64,000 nt of DNA, taken from positions 15,950-79,949 of the forward strand of contig JACKER010000031.1 of the NCBI GenBank assembly GCA_020632925.1. The letters are read 5' to 3'. The stretch comes from Alphaproteobacteria bacterium (GTDB lineage: Bacteria > Myxococcota_A > UBA796 > GCA-2862545). The translations under genes and the position numbers were made by a program. Within the stretch, counting starts at the first letter, position 1. Each line of letters opens with the position of its first letter. This document shows positions 25,558 through 33,624 of the stretch, one piece after another. The notes beneath the pieces were generated by a model. It saw only the letters and a list, made by a program, of their open reading frames with translations, searched no databases and had not been told where the DNA came from.

Positions 25558-26298
25558 TCACCGGCCGCGGACCATCTCCCGGAAGTTCCGACCACAGGCA
25601 GGTCCGAGGGCCGCGGGATCCTCTCCCCGGAGCGTCGCGACAGCCTCGATCACGCCGAGCAGATCGGCCGGCTCTCCCCGCTCGTCACCCCATGGGCAGT
25701 CCGTCTCCACCAGCAGCCGATCCGCCGCCACCAGCGGCACGCTCTCGCGCGCCTTCCTGGCCCGGTGGTTCTGCACCAGCGTCCCGAAAGAGACGTGGAG
25801 CCCGAGGCGCTGCGCGCGGGCCACCTGATCCGGGGCCCCGGACCACGCATGGATCATCCCGCCGCGCCGCGGGAGGCCGTCGCGCTCGCAGATCGCGAGC
25901 AGCTCGGGGGTGGCGCGCACGCAGTGGAGCACCACCGGCAGCTCGAGCTCCCGGGCCAGGGCGAGCTGGGCACGGAACACCTCGCGCTGCCGCTGCCAGG
26001 CCGCGTCGTCGGCCGCGCGCAGCCGATCGAGGCCCAGCTCCCCGATCCCGTCGACGCCGAGCTCGGGGATCGTACGGAGCGCCCCGGCCACGTCGTCGGT
26101 CGTCGCCACCGCCCAGGGGTGGATACCCGCGAACACGGTCGCGCCGTAGCGCCGCGCGAGGTCGACCGCGATGCGCCACCGCGAGGGATCCGCGGCGCAG
26201 ATCGCGAACCCGTCGACGCCCGCGGCGCGCGCTCTGGCCACCACTCGATCGCGGTCCGGATCGTAGGCGGCATCGTCGAGGTGTGTGTGGGCGTCCAC
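25558..26298 (-). CDS. TatD family metal-dependent hydrolase
   Basis: About 246 residues from GTG 26298. Metal ligands in order: HTH of DAHTHLDD near the start, IGELGLD with Glu, LHCVRA with His, IHAWSG with His, and VETDCPW with Asp, together with FAGIHPW. TatD enzymes are Mg-dependent DNases or deoxyribonucleases. An ATG at 26340 would extend the N-terminus but would overlap the start of the divergent kinase by 14 bases, so I favour the shorter form; a start in between is not excluded. Confidence 0.9.
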   Translation of the reverse strand: MDAHTHLDDAAYDPDRDRVVARARAAGVDGFAICAADPSRWRIAVDLARRYGATVFAGIHPWAVATTDDVAGALRTIPELGVDGIGELGLDRLRAADDAAWQRQREVFRAQLALARELELPVVLHCVRATPELLAICERDGLPRRGGMIHAWSGAPDQVARAQRLGLHVSFGTLVQNHRARKARESVPLVAADRLLVETDCPWGDERGEPADLLGVIEAVATLRGEDPAALGPACGRNFREMVRGR

Positions 26299-26326
26299 GA
26301 GCCCGCCGCGCGGTATATCCTCGGCC

Positions 26327-29300
26327 GTGTCGCGTCCCATCGAGCTGGGTCCCTTCCTGCTGCTCGACCCCATCGGGTCGGGAGCGATGGGGACCGTCTA
26401 CCACGCCATCCACCCCGACAGCGGGGCGCGCGTCGCGGTCAAGGTGCTCCGCCCCGAGGCGGCGGCCGACGAGCTGGCGCTGGACAACCTCGAGGGGGAG
26501 GTGCGCGCGGTCGCGTTGCTCGACCACCCGCACATCGTGCGGATCTACGACGTGGGGAAGATCACGCCGGAGGAGGCCGAGCGGGCGCCGCACGCGCTGG
26601 TCGTCGGGACCCCCTGGTTCGCGATGGAGGTCGCGGAGCACGGCTCGCTCCAGCGGCGGCTGCGCAGCCTGGACGGCAACGACCTGTTCGAGCTCCTGGA
26701 CCACCTGCTCTCCGCGCTGGCGCACGCCCACGCGCGCGGCATCCTCCACCTCGACCTCAAGCCCGCGAACGTGATGTTCGGCGGGAGGACCCAGGGCGCG
26801 CTGCTCACCGACTTCGGCATGGGGGTGATCGGCGATCCGGATCCCACGGGGGACTTCGTCCGCGGGACGCCTCACTTCATGGCGCCCGAGCTGGTCCGGG
26901 GCCGGTGGGAGGAGCTCGGCCCCTGGACCGACCTGTACGCGCTGGGCAACCTGGCCTGGGTCGCGGCCACCGGTCACCCCGCGATGCCCGAGGGGACGGC
27001 GCACGACATCCTCGCCGCCCAGCTGACGCAGATGCCGCGGTCCTTCGACCCGCGCATGGACCTGCCCGAGGGGTTCGAGCCCTGGGTCCGCCGGTTGTTG
27101 CACAAGGACCCCGATCGACGCTTCGTCTGCGCGGCCGACGCCCGCAAGGCGCTGATGGAGGTGAGGGCGCTGGACCCGGGGCCGCGGATCCCCGAGGACT
27201 GGCGGGTCTCGGAGCTGCAGAGCGCGGCCGAGGTGACGGAGACCACCGGGCTCGGGCTGGCCATGCTGCGCCAACCGCCGCTGGTGGGACGCACCCGCGA
27301 GCGCTCGATGATGTGGCAGGCGCTGCGCGAGGCCGAGGAGGGCGCCACCTGGGTCGTCGTGATCCGGGGCCCGGCGGGCTCGGGGAAGAGCCGGCTGGGG
27401 CAGTGGCTCGGGGTCCGCGCGCACGAGCTGGGGGCAGCGGTCCAGCTCGCGACGCGCCACACCGCAGAGGGCGAAGGTGGGATGCGGGCCGCGCTGCGGC
27501 GGATGTTCCCGATCGACCTGCGCGACTGGGACGCCGAGCCCGGCCTCGGCACCCGCCTGCAGGAGCGAGGTCTCGCGCCGCCGATCGCGCGGGACGTGGC
27601 GGCCTGGCTCGCGCGCGGGGTGGTCGAGCAGGTCGGCGGCGGCCAGGAGGGCTGGTGGGAGCTCGCGGCGGACGCGCTGTTCGCGGTGCGCGCGGATCGC
27701 ACGCCGGTGGTGCTCGTGGACGACGTGCACCACGGCGTGGACACGCTGCGCTTCGTCCGCTGGATGCTCACCAACCGACGCCTCGTGCCCGGGGTCTACG
27801 TCCTCGTCGCCGAAGACGAGTCGCTGATGGACCTGCCCGAGTCCGAGGAGCTGCTACAGCAGATCGAGGCGATGGAGGGCGTGGTCACGCTCGAGCTCGG
27901 GCCCCTGTCGGAGCAGGCGCGCACCGCGTTGGCGCGACGGGTGCTCCCGCTCGAGCCGTCGCTCGCCGCGGAGCTGGCCGAGCGGACGGACGGCAGCCCG
28001 GGGTACACGGTCGAGATGCTCCACGACCTCGCCGAGCGCGGCGTGCTCGAGCGGGGGCCGCGAGGGCTCCGGTTGCGCGAGGGGGAGCAGCTGTCGTCGC
28101 CGCAGCAGCTCAGCTCGATGTGGGAGGACCACCTCGCCCGCGTCCTCGATGGGCACCCGGAGTGGCGCGAGCCCCTCGAGGTGGCGGCGGTCCTCGGGAC
28201 GCAGGTGGACACGGAGCTGTGGCGGGAGGCGTGCAGGCGGCTCGGCCGAGAGGCCCCCTTCGAGCTGCTCGACGCGCTCGTCGAGGCCCGGCTCGCGCGC
28301 CCGATGACGAACGCGATCCGGTTCACCCACCCGATGATGTGCGACGCCATCGCCGAGGAGGTGACCGACAGCGACGTGTTCCGGGCGTGCGCCGAGGTGC
28401 TCACCGGCGTGGACGACGCGCGGGCCGGTGCTGCCTGGGCGCAGGCCGGCGACCTGCAGCGCGCGCTCGACGGCTGGATGCGGCAGGCAGAGCGCTTCCG
28501 ACGGGGGCAGCCTGGACGCCTCGAGACGCTGGTCACGCGCATCCGCGACGCGGCCGACGAGATCCTCGCGAGCGACGATCCGCGCTGGACGGAGGTGTAC
28601 GACCTGCAGGTCCGCCTCGCGCTCGATCGCGGGCGGTCCTCGGACGCCCTCGCGGCCGCGAGCCGGCTGTGGGAGGTGGCCGACGACGATCGGTCGCAGC
28701 TGCTCGCCCACCTCGCGATGTCGCGCGCGTCGCTCGACCTGCTGGACCACCGCGGAGCGCTGCGCCACGTCCGGGCGGCGGGCGAGCTCGTGGAGCGAGG
28801 GGTCGTCTCCGATCGGCCGACGCTGGCGGTCGAGCTCGTGGGCGTCGCGATCACGCTCGGGTTGCTGGCGGACGCCGAGCGGTGGCTGGCCGAGTGCCGG
28901 TCGACGCCCTCGACCGATCTGGAGCAGGCGCGGCTGGCGCTGGCGCACGGCCAGGCAGCGGCGGCGGCGGATCGCACGCGCTGGCTCGGCACGAAGGCCA
29001 CGGGCGATCGCTCGTTGCGGGCCCGGGCCGCCCTGTGCGAGGGGTACGCCCGGCTCTCGCTCGGGAGCCACGAGGAAGCGCTGACGGCGTTCCAGGCTGC
29101 TCGTCGGCGATTCCGCGCGCTGGGGCTGGTGACGGAGGCGGTGGCGAGCATCGGGCTGGCCGTCACCCTGGACACGCTCGGGCACCAGGACGAGGCGCTG
29201 CGGGTGCTGGACACGCTGCAGGCGCACGCCCTCGGGCCCCGCCTGGCCTGGAAGGTGGCGCTGGGCGAGGTCGCCGTGCGGGTGTCGCGCCCGCAGGACG

Positions 29301-29458
29301 TGACCTTCGGGCTGTGGTGGCGCAAGGTGCGGCAGGGGCTGGAGGCGGCGCTGGCGCTCGATCCGGTGGACGCGCTGGTCCTGCGACACGCCGTGCCGCG
29401 CGCGGCGAGGGGCGACCGGGCCACGGAGCTCTCCGACGCGCTGCATCGGTTCAGGTAG
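26327..29458 (+). CDS. Ser/Thr kinase-STAND ATPase-TPR protein with non-RD catalytic loop
   Basis: 1043 residues. Kinase about 8-285: GSGAMGTV, Lys 39, then HLDLKPAN (141) where the usual Arg of HRD is Leu, DFG (162-164), APE. ATPase domain with intact Walker A GPAGSGKS (348-355) and Walker B VVLVDDVHHG near 465, followed by helical repeats to the C-terminus. Similar proteins couple kinase signalling to AAA/STAND switching in myxobacteria. GTG 26327 has TATATC at 26314-26319, so the transcript could be leaderless. First gene of a tight run with hydrolase, HAD, NUDIX and GST genes. Confidence 0.92.
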   Translation: MSRPIELGPFLLLDPIGSGAMGTVYHAIHPDSGARVAVKVLRPEAAADELALDNLEGEVRAVALLDHPHIVRIYDVGKITPEEAERAPHALVVGTPWFAMEVAEHGSLQRRLRSLDGNDLFELLDHLLSALAHAHARGILHLDLKPANVMFGGRTQGALLTDFGMGVIGDPDPTGDFVRGTPHFMAPELVRGRWEELGPWTDLYALGNLAWVAATGHPAMPEGTAHDILAAQLTQMPRSFDPRMDLPEGFEPWVRRLLHKDPDRRFVCAADARKALMEVRALDPGPRIPEDWRVSELQSAAEVTETTGLGLAMLRQPPLVGRTRERSMMWQALREAEEGATWVVVIRGPAGSGKSRLGQWLGVRAHELGAAVQLATRHTAEGEGGMRAALRRMFPIDLRDWDAEPGLGTRLQERGLAPPIARDVAAWLARGVVEQVGGGQEGWWELAADALFAVRADRTPVVLVDDVHHGVDTLRFVRWMLTNRRLVPGVYVLVAEDESLMDLPESEELLQQIEAMEGVVTLELGPLSEQARTALARRVLPLEPSLAAELAERTDGSPGYTVEMLHDLAERGVLERGPRGLRLREGEQLSSPQQLSSMWEDHLARVLDGHPEWREPLEVAAVLGTQVDTELWREACRRLGREAPFELLDALVEARLARPMTNAIRFTHPMMCDAIAEEVTDSDVFRACAEVLTGVDDARAGAAWAQAGDLQRALDGWMRQAERFRRGQPGRLETLVTRIRDAADEILASDDPRWTEVYDLQVRLALDRGRSSDALAAASRLWEVADDDRSQLLAHLAMSRASLDLLDHRGALRHVRAAGELVERGVVSDRPTLAVELVGVAITLGLLADAERWLAECRSTPSTDLEQARLALAHGQAAAAADRTRWLGTKATGDRSLRARAALCEGYARLSLGSHEEALTAFQAARRRFRALGLVTEAVASIGLAVTLDTLGHQDEALRVLDTLQAHALGPRLAWKVALGEVAVRVSRPQDVTFGLWWRKVRQGLEAALALDPVDALVLRHAVPRAARGDRATELSDALHRFR

Positions 29459-29461
29459 GGG

Positions 29462-30220
29462 GTGTCGGTGGACGTGGGCGGAGAGGGATCGCCGGTCCTG
29501 CTGGTGATGGGGCTGGGCATGGCGGGCGCGATGTGGGCGCCGATCCTGCCGGCGCTGCGCGCGTCGCACCGGGTCGCGACCTTCGACCACCGGGGGCTGG
29601 GCTCGCGGGTGGACGAGCCGCCGGCGCGGACGATGGGGGAGCTGGCGGACGACGTGCTGGCAACGCTCGACGCGCTCGGGTGGGAGCGCGCCCACCTGGT
29701 CGGGGTGTCGATGGGCGGCATGGCCTCGCAGGAGGTGGTGGTGCGTCGTCCCGATCGCATCGCGAGCCTCGCGCTGATCGCCACGACCGCGTGCGGTCGG
29801 AAGGTGCTGCCCCCGACGCGGTCGGCGCTGCTCGCCGTGCTCGGATCCCGGGAGCGCGAGGACCGGCTCGCGCAGCTGCTCTACCCGCCGGCCTATCGGC
29901 GGGAGCACCGCGCGGAGATCGACCGCCGGGTGGCGTCGATGGTGGCGACGATGGCGCCCCGAGCGACCACGCGGGCCCACTTCCGGGCGGTGCTGGGGCA
30001 CGACGCGAGGCAGCGGCTGAAGACGGTGCGCGCGCCGACGCTGGTGATGAAGCCCGGGCTGGACGCGATGATCCGTCCGACGGCCTCGGACGACCTCGCC
30101 CGCCGCGTGCCGCACGCGCGCCTCGCGGTCCTGCCCGACGCGGGCCACGGTCTGATCCACCAGTCGGCGGATCGGGTGGCCTCGCTGCTGCTCGAGCACC
30201 TGGCGCGGAGCGAGGCGTGA
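29462..30220 (+). CDS. Alpha/beta hydrolase
   Basis: 252 residues starting GTG, 3 bases after the kinase stop. Contains the fold signatures: VLLVMGLGMAGAMW (oxyanion loop), VATFDHRGLGSR, the nucleophile elbow VGVSMGGMAS, and DAGHGLIH with catalytic His; a Lys/Asp region (KPGLDAMI) holds the acid. Close to the group that includes pimeloyl-ester and lactone hydrolases, but substrate is not predictable. Translationally tied to the HAD gene by a GTGA overlap. Confidence 0.9.
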   Translation: MSVDVGGEGSPVLLVMGLGMAGAMWAPILPALRASHRVATFDHRGLGSRVDEPPARTMGELADDVLATLDALGWERAHLVGVSMGGMASQEVVVRRPDRIASLALIATTACGRKVLPPTRSALLAVLGSREREDRLAQLLYPPAYRREHRAEIDRRVASMVATMAPRATTRAHFRAVLGHDARQRLKTVRAPTLVMKPGLDAMIRPTASDDLARRVPHARLAVLPDAGHGLIHQSADRVASLLLEHLARSEA

Positions 30221-30852
30221 GCGGGGTCGACGCGGTCCTGCTGGATCTCGACGGGACGGTCCTCGACAGCCACGACCTGATCGTCGCGTCCTACCTGCAC
30301 ACCTGCGCGGTGCACGAGCTCGAGGCCGACGTGGAGCTGTTCCGCAGGGGCATCGGCAGGCCGCTCGAGGAGATCCTCGCCGGGTTGGCCGCCGAGATCG
30401 ACCCGACGCACCTCGCCCGGACGTACCGCGAGCACAGCGATCTGCACCACGACACCTCGGTCCGCCTGTTCCCCGGGATGCGCGAGGCCCTCGACCGGCT
30501 GCGTGCGAGCGGGCGGAAGATCGCCATCGTGACGAGCAAGGCGAAGCCGTTCGCGGCGCGCGGCCTCGACGTCGTCGGGCTGGACGTGGACCTCCTGGTC
30601 GGTCCCAGGGACGCCGCTCGTCCCAAGCCCGCCCCCGACCCGGTGCTGTACGCGCTCGAGCGGTTGGGGGTGCCCGCGGACCGGGCGCTGATGGTGGGGG
30701 ACGCGCCGAGCGACCTGTTGGCCGGGCGCGCCGCCGGGGTCCGCACGGTGGCGGTCCGCTGGACGGGCCTGCCGCACGCGGAGCTCGAGGCCTGCCACCC
30801 CGACCACTGGATCGAGGTACCGGGCGACCTGGTCACGGTGGTGGAGGGGTAG
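30217..30852 (+). CDS. HAD-family phosphatase (Gph/PpaX-like)
   Basis: 211 residues. GTG 30217 overlaps the preceding TGA. HAD motifs: LLDLDGTVLDSHD (nucleophile Asp and acid Asp), VTSKAK (motif II), KPAPDPVLYAL with Lys, and MVGDAPSDLLAGRAAG (motif IV). The cap of about 65 residues after motif I is typical of phosphoglycolate and pyrophosphate phosphatases. The neighbouring NUDIX gene suggests a housecleaning role on phosphorylated metabolites; the actual substrate is open. Confidence 0.93.
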   Translation: MSGVDAVLLDLDGTVLDSHDLIVASYLHTCAVHELEADVELFRRGIGRPLEEILAGLAAEIDPTHLARTYREHSDLHHDTSVRLFPGMREALDRLRASGRKIAIVTSKAKPFAARGLDVVGLDVDLLVGPRDAARPKPAPDPVLYALERLGVPADRALMVGDAPSDLLAGRAAGVRTVAVRWTGLPHAELEACHPDHWIEVPGDLVTVVEG

Positions 30853-31383
30853 GTGGACGACCCGACGGACATCGCGGTGGTCGACGACGCCAACCGCTTC
30901 CTGCGCTGGTCGGACCGGGCCGAGGTGCACGGCGGGCGACTGCTCCACCGCAGCGTCCACGTCCTGCTGTTCACGCCGGACGGGGCGCTCGTGGTCCAGC
31001 GCCGGCATCCGGACAAGCTCACGTGGCCGTCGCACTGGGACGTCTCGGTCGCGGGCCACGTCGAGCGCTCGGACTACCCCGCGGGGCCCGACGAGCGTCT
31101 GGACGAGGTCTATGCCGCCGTCGCCGCACGCGAGCTGGAGGAAGAGCTCGGTGTACGCACCGCGCTCCGCTGCCTGGGCGCCTTCGGTCCCGAGCCGGGC
31201 GTCCACTACGAGCAGCTCCACCTGTTCCACGGCGTCCACCCGGGGCCGTTCCGCATCCAGCCGGAGGAGGTGGCGGAGGTGGCCGCGGTCCCGCTCGAGG
31301 CGTTGGACGCGCTCGAGCCCAAGACGTTGGCGCTGCGGCACTGGTGCGCCTGGTGGGCGCGGCGCTCGGGAGGCGATCGATGA
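30853..31383 (+). CDS. NUDIX hydrolase
   Basis: 176 residues, GTG start directly after the HAD stop. N-terminal strands VHVLLFTPDGALVVQRRHP and WDVSVAGHVE lead into a Nudix box with an insertion, ending AARELEEELGV (REXXEE core present). The overall plan, including QRR, WPSHWD and AGHV, resembles the IPP isomerase/YfcD branch of NUDIX proteins. Probably a pyrophosphohydrolase or isomerase-like enzyme. Stop overlaps the GST start as ATGA. Confidence 0.93.
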   Translation: MDDPTDIAVVDDANRFLRWSDRAEVHGGRLLHRSVHVLLFTPDGALVVQRRHPDKLTWPSHWDVSVAGHVERSDYPAGPDERLDEVYAAVAARELEEELGVRTALRCLGAFGPEPGVHYEQLHLFHGVHPGPFRIQPEEVAEVAAVPLEALDALEPKTLALRHWCAWWARRSGGDR

Positions 31384-32072
31384 CCTGCACGCTCTACTAC
31401 TGGCCGATCCCGTTCCGCGGGCAGTTCGTCCGCTGGGTGCTCGCGCACGCAGGTGCCAGCTGGGAGGAGGTGGGCCCGGGTGCCATGAAGGACCGACCGG
31501 TGACCGACCAGCCCGTGCCCCACATGGCGCCCCCGCTGCTGGTGGACGACGAGGCGGGCGTGGCCCTCTCCCAGCTGCCGGCGATCCTGACCTACCTCGC
31601 GGGGCGGCACGGCCTGCTCCCGGGCGATCCGGAGCGCGACGCGGCGACGCTCAAGCTGGTCTGCGACGCGAACGACGTGCTGGACGAGCTGACCCGCAAC
31701 GGCGGTTCCCAGATGTGGACCCGAGAGGCCTGGGACCGGTTCGTGTCCAGGCGGTTGCCGAGGTGGATGTCCATCTTCGAGGAGACGGGGCGCCGCCACG
31801 GGCTGACCGCCGACGGCGGTACGTTGTTGGGCACGCCGGAGCTCGGGCTCGCCGATCTCGTCACCGAGACGCTGTGGTTCACGATGACGGACAAGCTCCC
31901 GGAGCTGGCGCCGCTCCTCCGCGACACGGCGCCAGCGGTGGCGGCGTTGTCGACACGGATCGCCGAGCGACCCCCCATCGCGGCCCTGCGCGAGCGGACG
32001 GACGCGGCGTGGGGCCGGACCTGGTGCGGCGGCCAGATCGAGGCCTCGCTCCGCGAGATGCTCGCGGGCTGA
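31380..32072 (+). CDS. Glutathione S-transferase family protein
   Basis: 230 residues. Thioredoxin-like N-terminal domain starting TLYYWPIPFRGQFVRWVL, where Tyr and Arg fit GST positions, and VPHMAPPLL followed by ALSQLPAILTYLAG (the conserved cis-Pro and Glu/Gln-Ser binding element). The C-terminal half is helical. ATG 31380 overlaps the NUDIX stop. Likely detoxifying or a glutathione-dependent partner; a GshB homologue is 12 kb away. End of the kinase-led operon; the next gene converges 3 bases later. Confidence 0.9.
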   Translation: MTCTLYYWPIPFRGQFVRWVLAHAGASWEEVGPGAMKDRPVTDQPVPHMAPPLLVDDEAGVALSQLPAILTYLAGRHGLLPGDPERDAATLKLVCDANDVLDELTRNGGSQMWTREAWDRFVSRRLPRWMSIFEETGRRHGLTADGGTLLGTPELGLADLVTETLWFTMTDKLPELAPLLRDTAPAVAALSTRIAERPPIAALRERTDAAWGRTWCGGQIEASLREMLAG

Positions 32073-32075
32073 CCG

Positions 32076-33575
32076 TCAGCGCCCGACGATGCCCTCGGCG
32101 GGCGGCAGGGTCGCGGCGTCGGGTCCCGGGAGCCCGAGCAGCGCCGCCACGGTCGGCGCGACCTGGCGCACGTCGTAGGTCACGCCCCGCTCGGGGTGCA
32201 CGCCCGCGCCCCAGGCCAGCAGGGGCACCTCGGTGTCCTCGGCGAAGGGCGTGCCGTGGCTCGTGCCCTGGCCCTCGGAGCCCGGGTAGTCGAAGAGTGC
32301 GTGTTCGCCGCGCAGGACGTAGATGTCGCCGGACCGCTCCTCGTCGAGCGACAGGCGGACGGCCTCGGCGTGCGGGCCCTCGGGCGCCTCCACGCGCCAG
32401 GCCCAGGCGCCGGCGATGCCCGGGACCTGACTCACCGCCGCGGCCGCCGCCAGGGCCGCCTCCGCGGGCGTGTCGCGCGGCAGCCACAGCGAGGGCGCCT
32501 CGAAGTGCGCCTTGCCCGCCACCCCGTGGGCCGCCAGCGCGTCGTCCGCCGCGCGCTCCACCGCCCCCTGCGGGATGCGGACGGCGTCGCGCGCCACGAA
32601 GGAGCCGTGGTCGCTCGTCAGCACCACCGAGAAGGCGTCCTGCCCGACCCGGGACCCCAGCCCATCGAGGAGGCGGCCGAGCGAGGCGTCCAGCCGGACC
32701 ATGTTGTCCATCGCCTCCCAGCTCTCGGCGGTGAACGTGTGGCCCACGTAGTCGGTCTCCGAGAACGAGACGGCGAGGAGGTCGTGCCGGCCTGGCTGCT
32801 GCCCGAGGCCGAGCCGATCGACCGCCGCCAACGCCGCGTCCACCAGCGCGTCCCCGGCGAACGGCGTCACCAGGAAGTTCTTCGCCACGGGCGGTGCGTG
32901 CGGGAAGGTCGTACCGATCCCGGGGTCGTGCTCGATCGGCGAGTCGTCCGGGCCGACCCAGCGGGCGTAGTCCTCGGGGTAGAGGGCCGTCCACTCGCGG
33001 AACCAGCCGGTGACGTCGACCGCACCCTCGAGGGGACCCGTGAACCCGGGCAGGCGCGCGTCGTACCACGAGACCAGGTTCGCGTGCGGCCCGCCGAGCA
33101 TCATCGCGGCGCGGTCCTTCAGCGACACGGCGGCGACCTGTCCGCCCGCACCCATGACCCGGTCGGCGAGCGTCGGGACGCGGAGGAAGGCCGGATCGCC
33201 GCAGTACACGTCCTTGCCCGGATCGCCGGGCACCCACCAGTCGTTGCTCACGATGCCGTTGACCGACGGGGCCGCGCCGGTCGAGATCGTGGCGTGGCCG
33301 GGGCAGGTGTACGTGATGGCGTGCGCGTAGTGGGCGTGGTCGTCGGCGGCATCGGGTCCGGTCAGCTTCGCGAGCCCTGCCGAATAACGGGCGCGCGGCG
33401 TGTCCAGCAGCCTCACCGGGAGCTGATCCACCACGATCAGCACGGCCAGGGTGGGCGCTGCCTGCGCCGGGGCCGCCTCCTCGACGGCTGCTGCCACGGC
33501 GGGCGCGGGCGTGGATCGCCTGCACCCGATGGCCAGGACGCTGAGCGCCACGGCCCGAAGGATCACCCGCTGCAT
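32076..33575 (-). CDS. PafA-like alkaline phosphatase superfamily lipoprotein
   Basis: 499 residues. ATG 33575 gives a lipoprotein signal (QRVILRAVALSVLAIGC). Metal-site motifs of the superfamily: VVDQL near residue 50, the nucleophile region YTCPGHATISTGAAPS with Thr/Ser, DLLAVSFSETDYVGH (Asp-His), LTSDHGS and the late HGTPF His. This arrangement matches PafA/NPP-type phosphomonoesterases and phosphodiesterases working in the periplasm. Downstream of the kinase gene at 33625 by 49 bases; may help phosphate scavenging. Confidence 0.92.
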   Translation of the reverse strand: MQRVILRAVALSVLAIGCRRSTPAPAVAAAVEEAAPAQAAPTLAVLIVVDQLPVRLLDTPRARYSAGLAKLTGPDAADDHAHYAHAITYTCPGHATISTGAAPSVNGIVSNDWWVPGDPGKDVYCGDPAFLRVPTLADRVMGAGGQVAAVSLKDRAAMMLGGPHANLVSWYDARLPGFTGPLEGAVDVTGWFREWTALYPEDYARWVGPDDSPIEHDPGIGTTFPHAPPVAKNFLVTPFAGDALVDAALAAVDRLGLGQQPGRHDLLAVSFSETDYVGHTFTAESWEAMDNMVRLDASLGRLLDGLGSRVGQDAFSVVLTSDHGSFVARDAVRIPQGAVERAADDALAAHGVAGKAHFEAPSLWLPRDTPAEAALAAAAAVSQVPGIAGAWAWRVEAPEGPHAEAVRLSLDEERSGDIYVLRGEHALFDYPGSEGQGTSHGTPFAEDTEVPLLAWGAGVHPERGVTYDVRQVAPTVAALLGLPGPDAATLPPAEGIVGR

Positions 33576-33624
33576 GATCGCCTCCGCCTCGGCCGGGTCG
33601 CGTATCTCGCTGCCGCCGGCCCGG

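Noticed and set aside
25765..30852. A 1695-residue plus-strand open frame
   Set aside because: Only its last 211 residues, from GTG 30217, are a real HAD protein; the rest reads TatD and the kinase in wrong frames.
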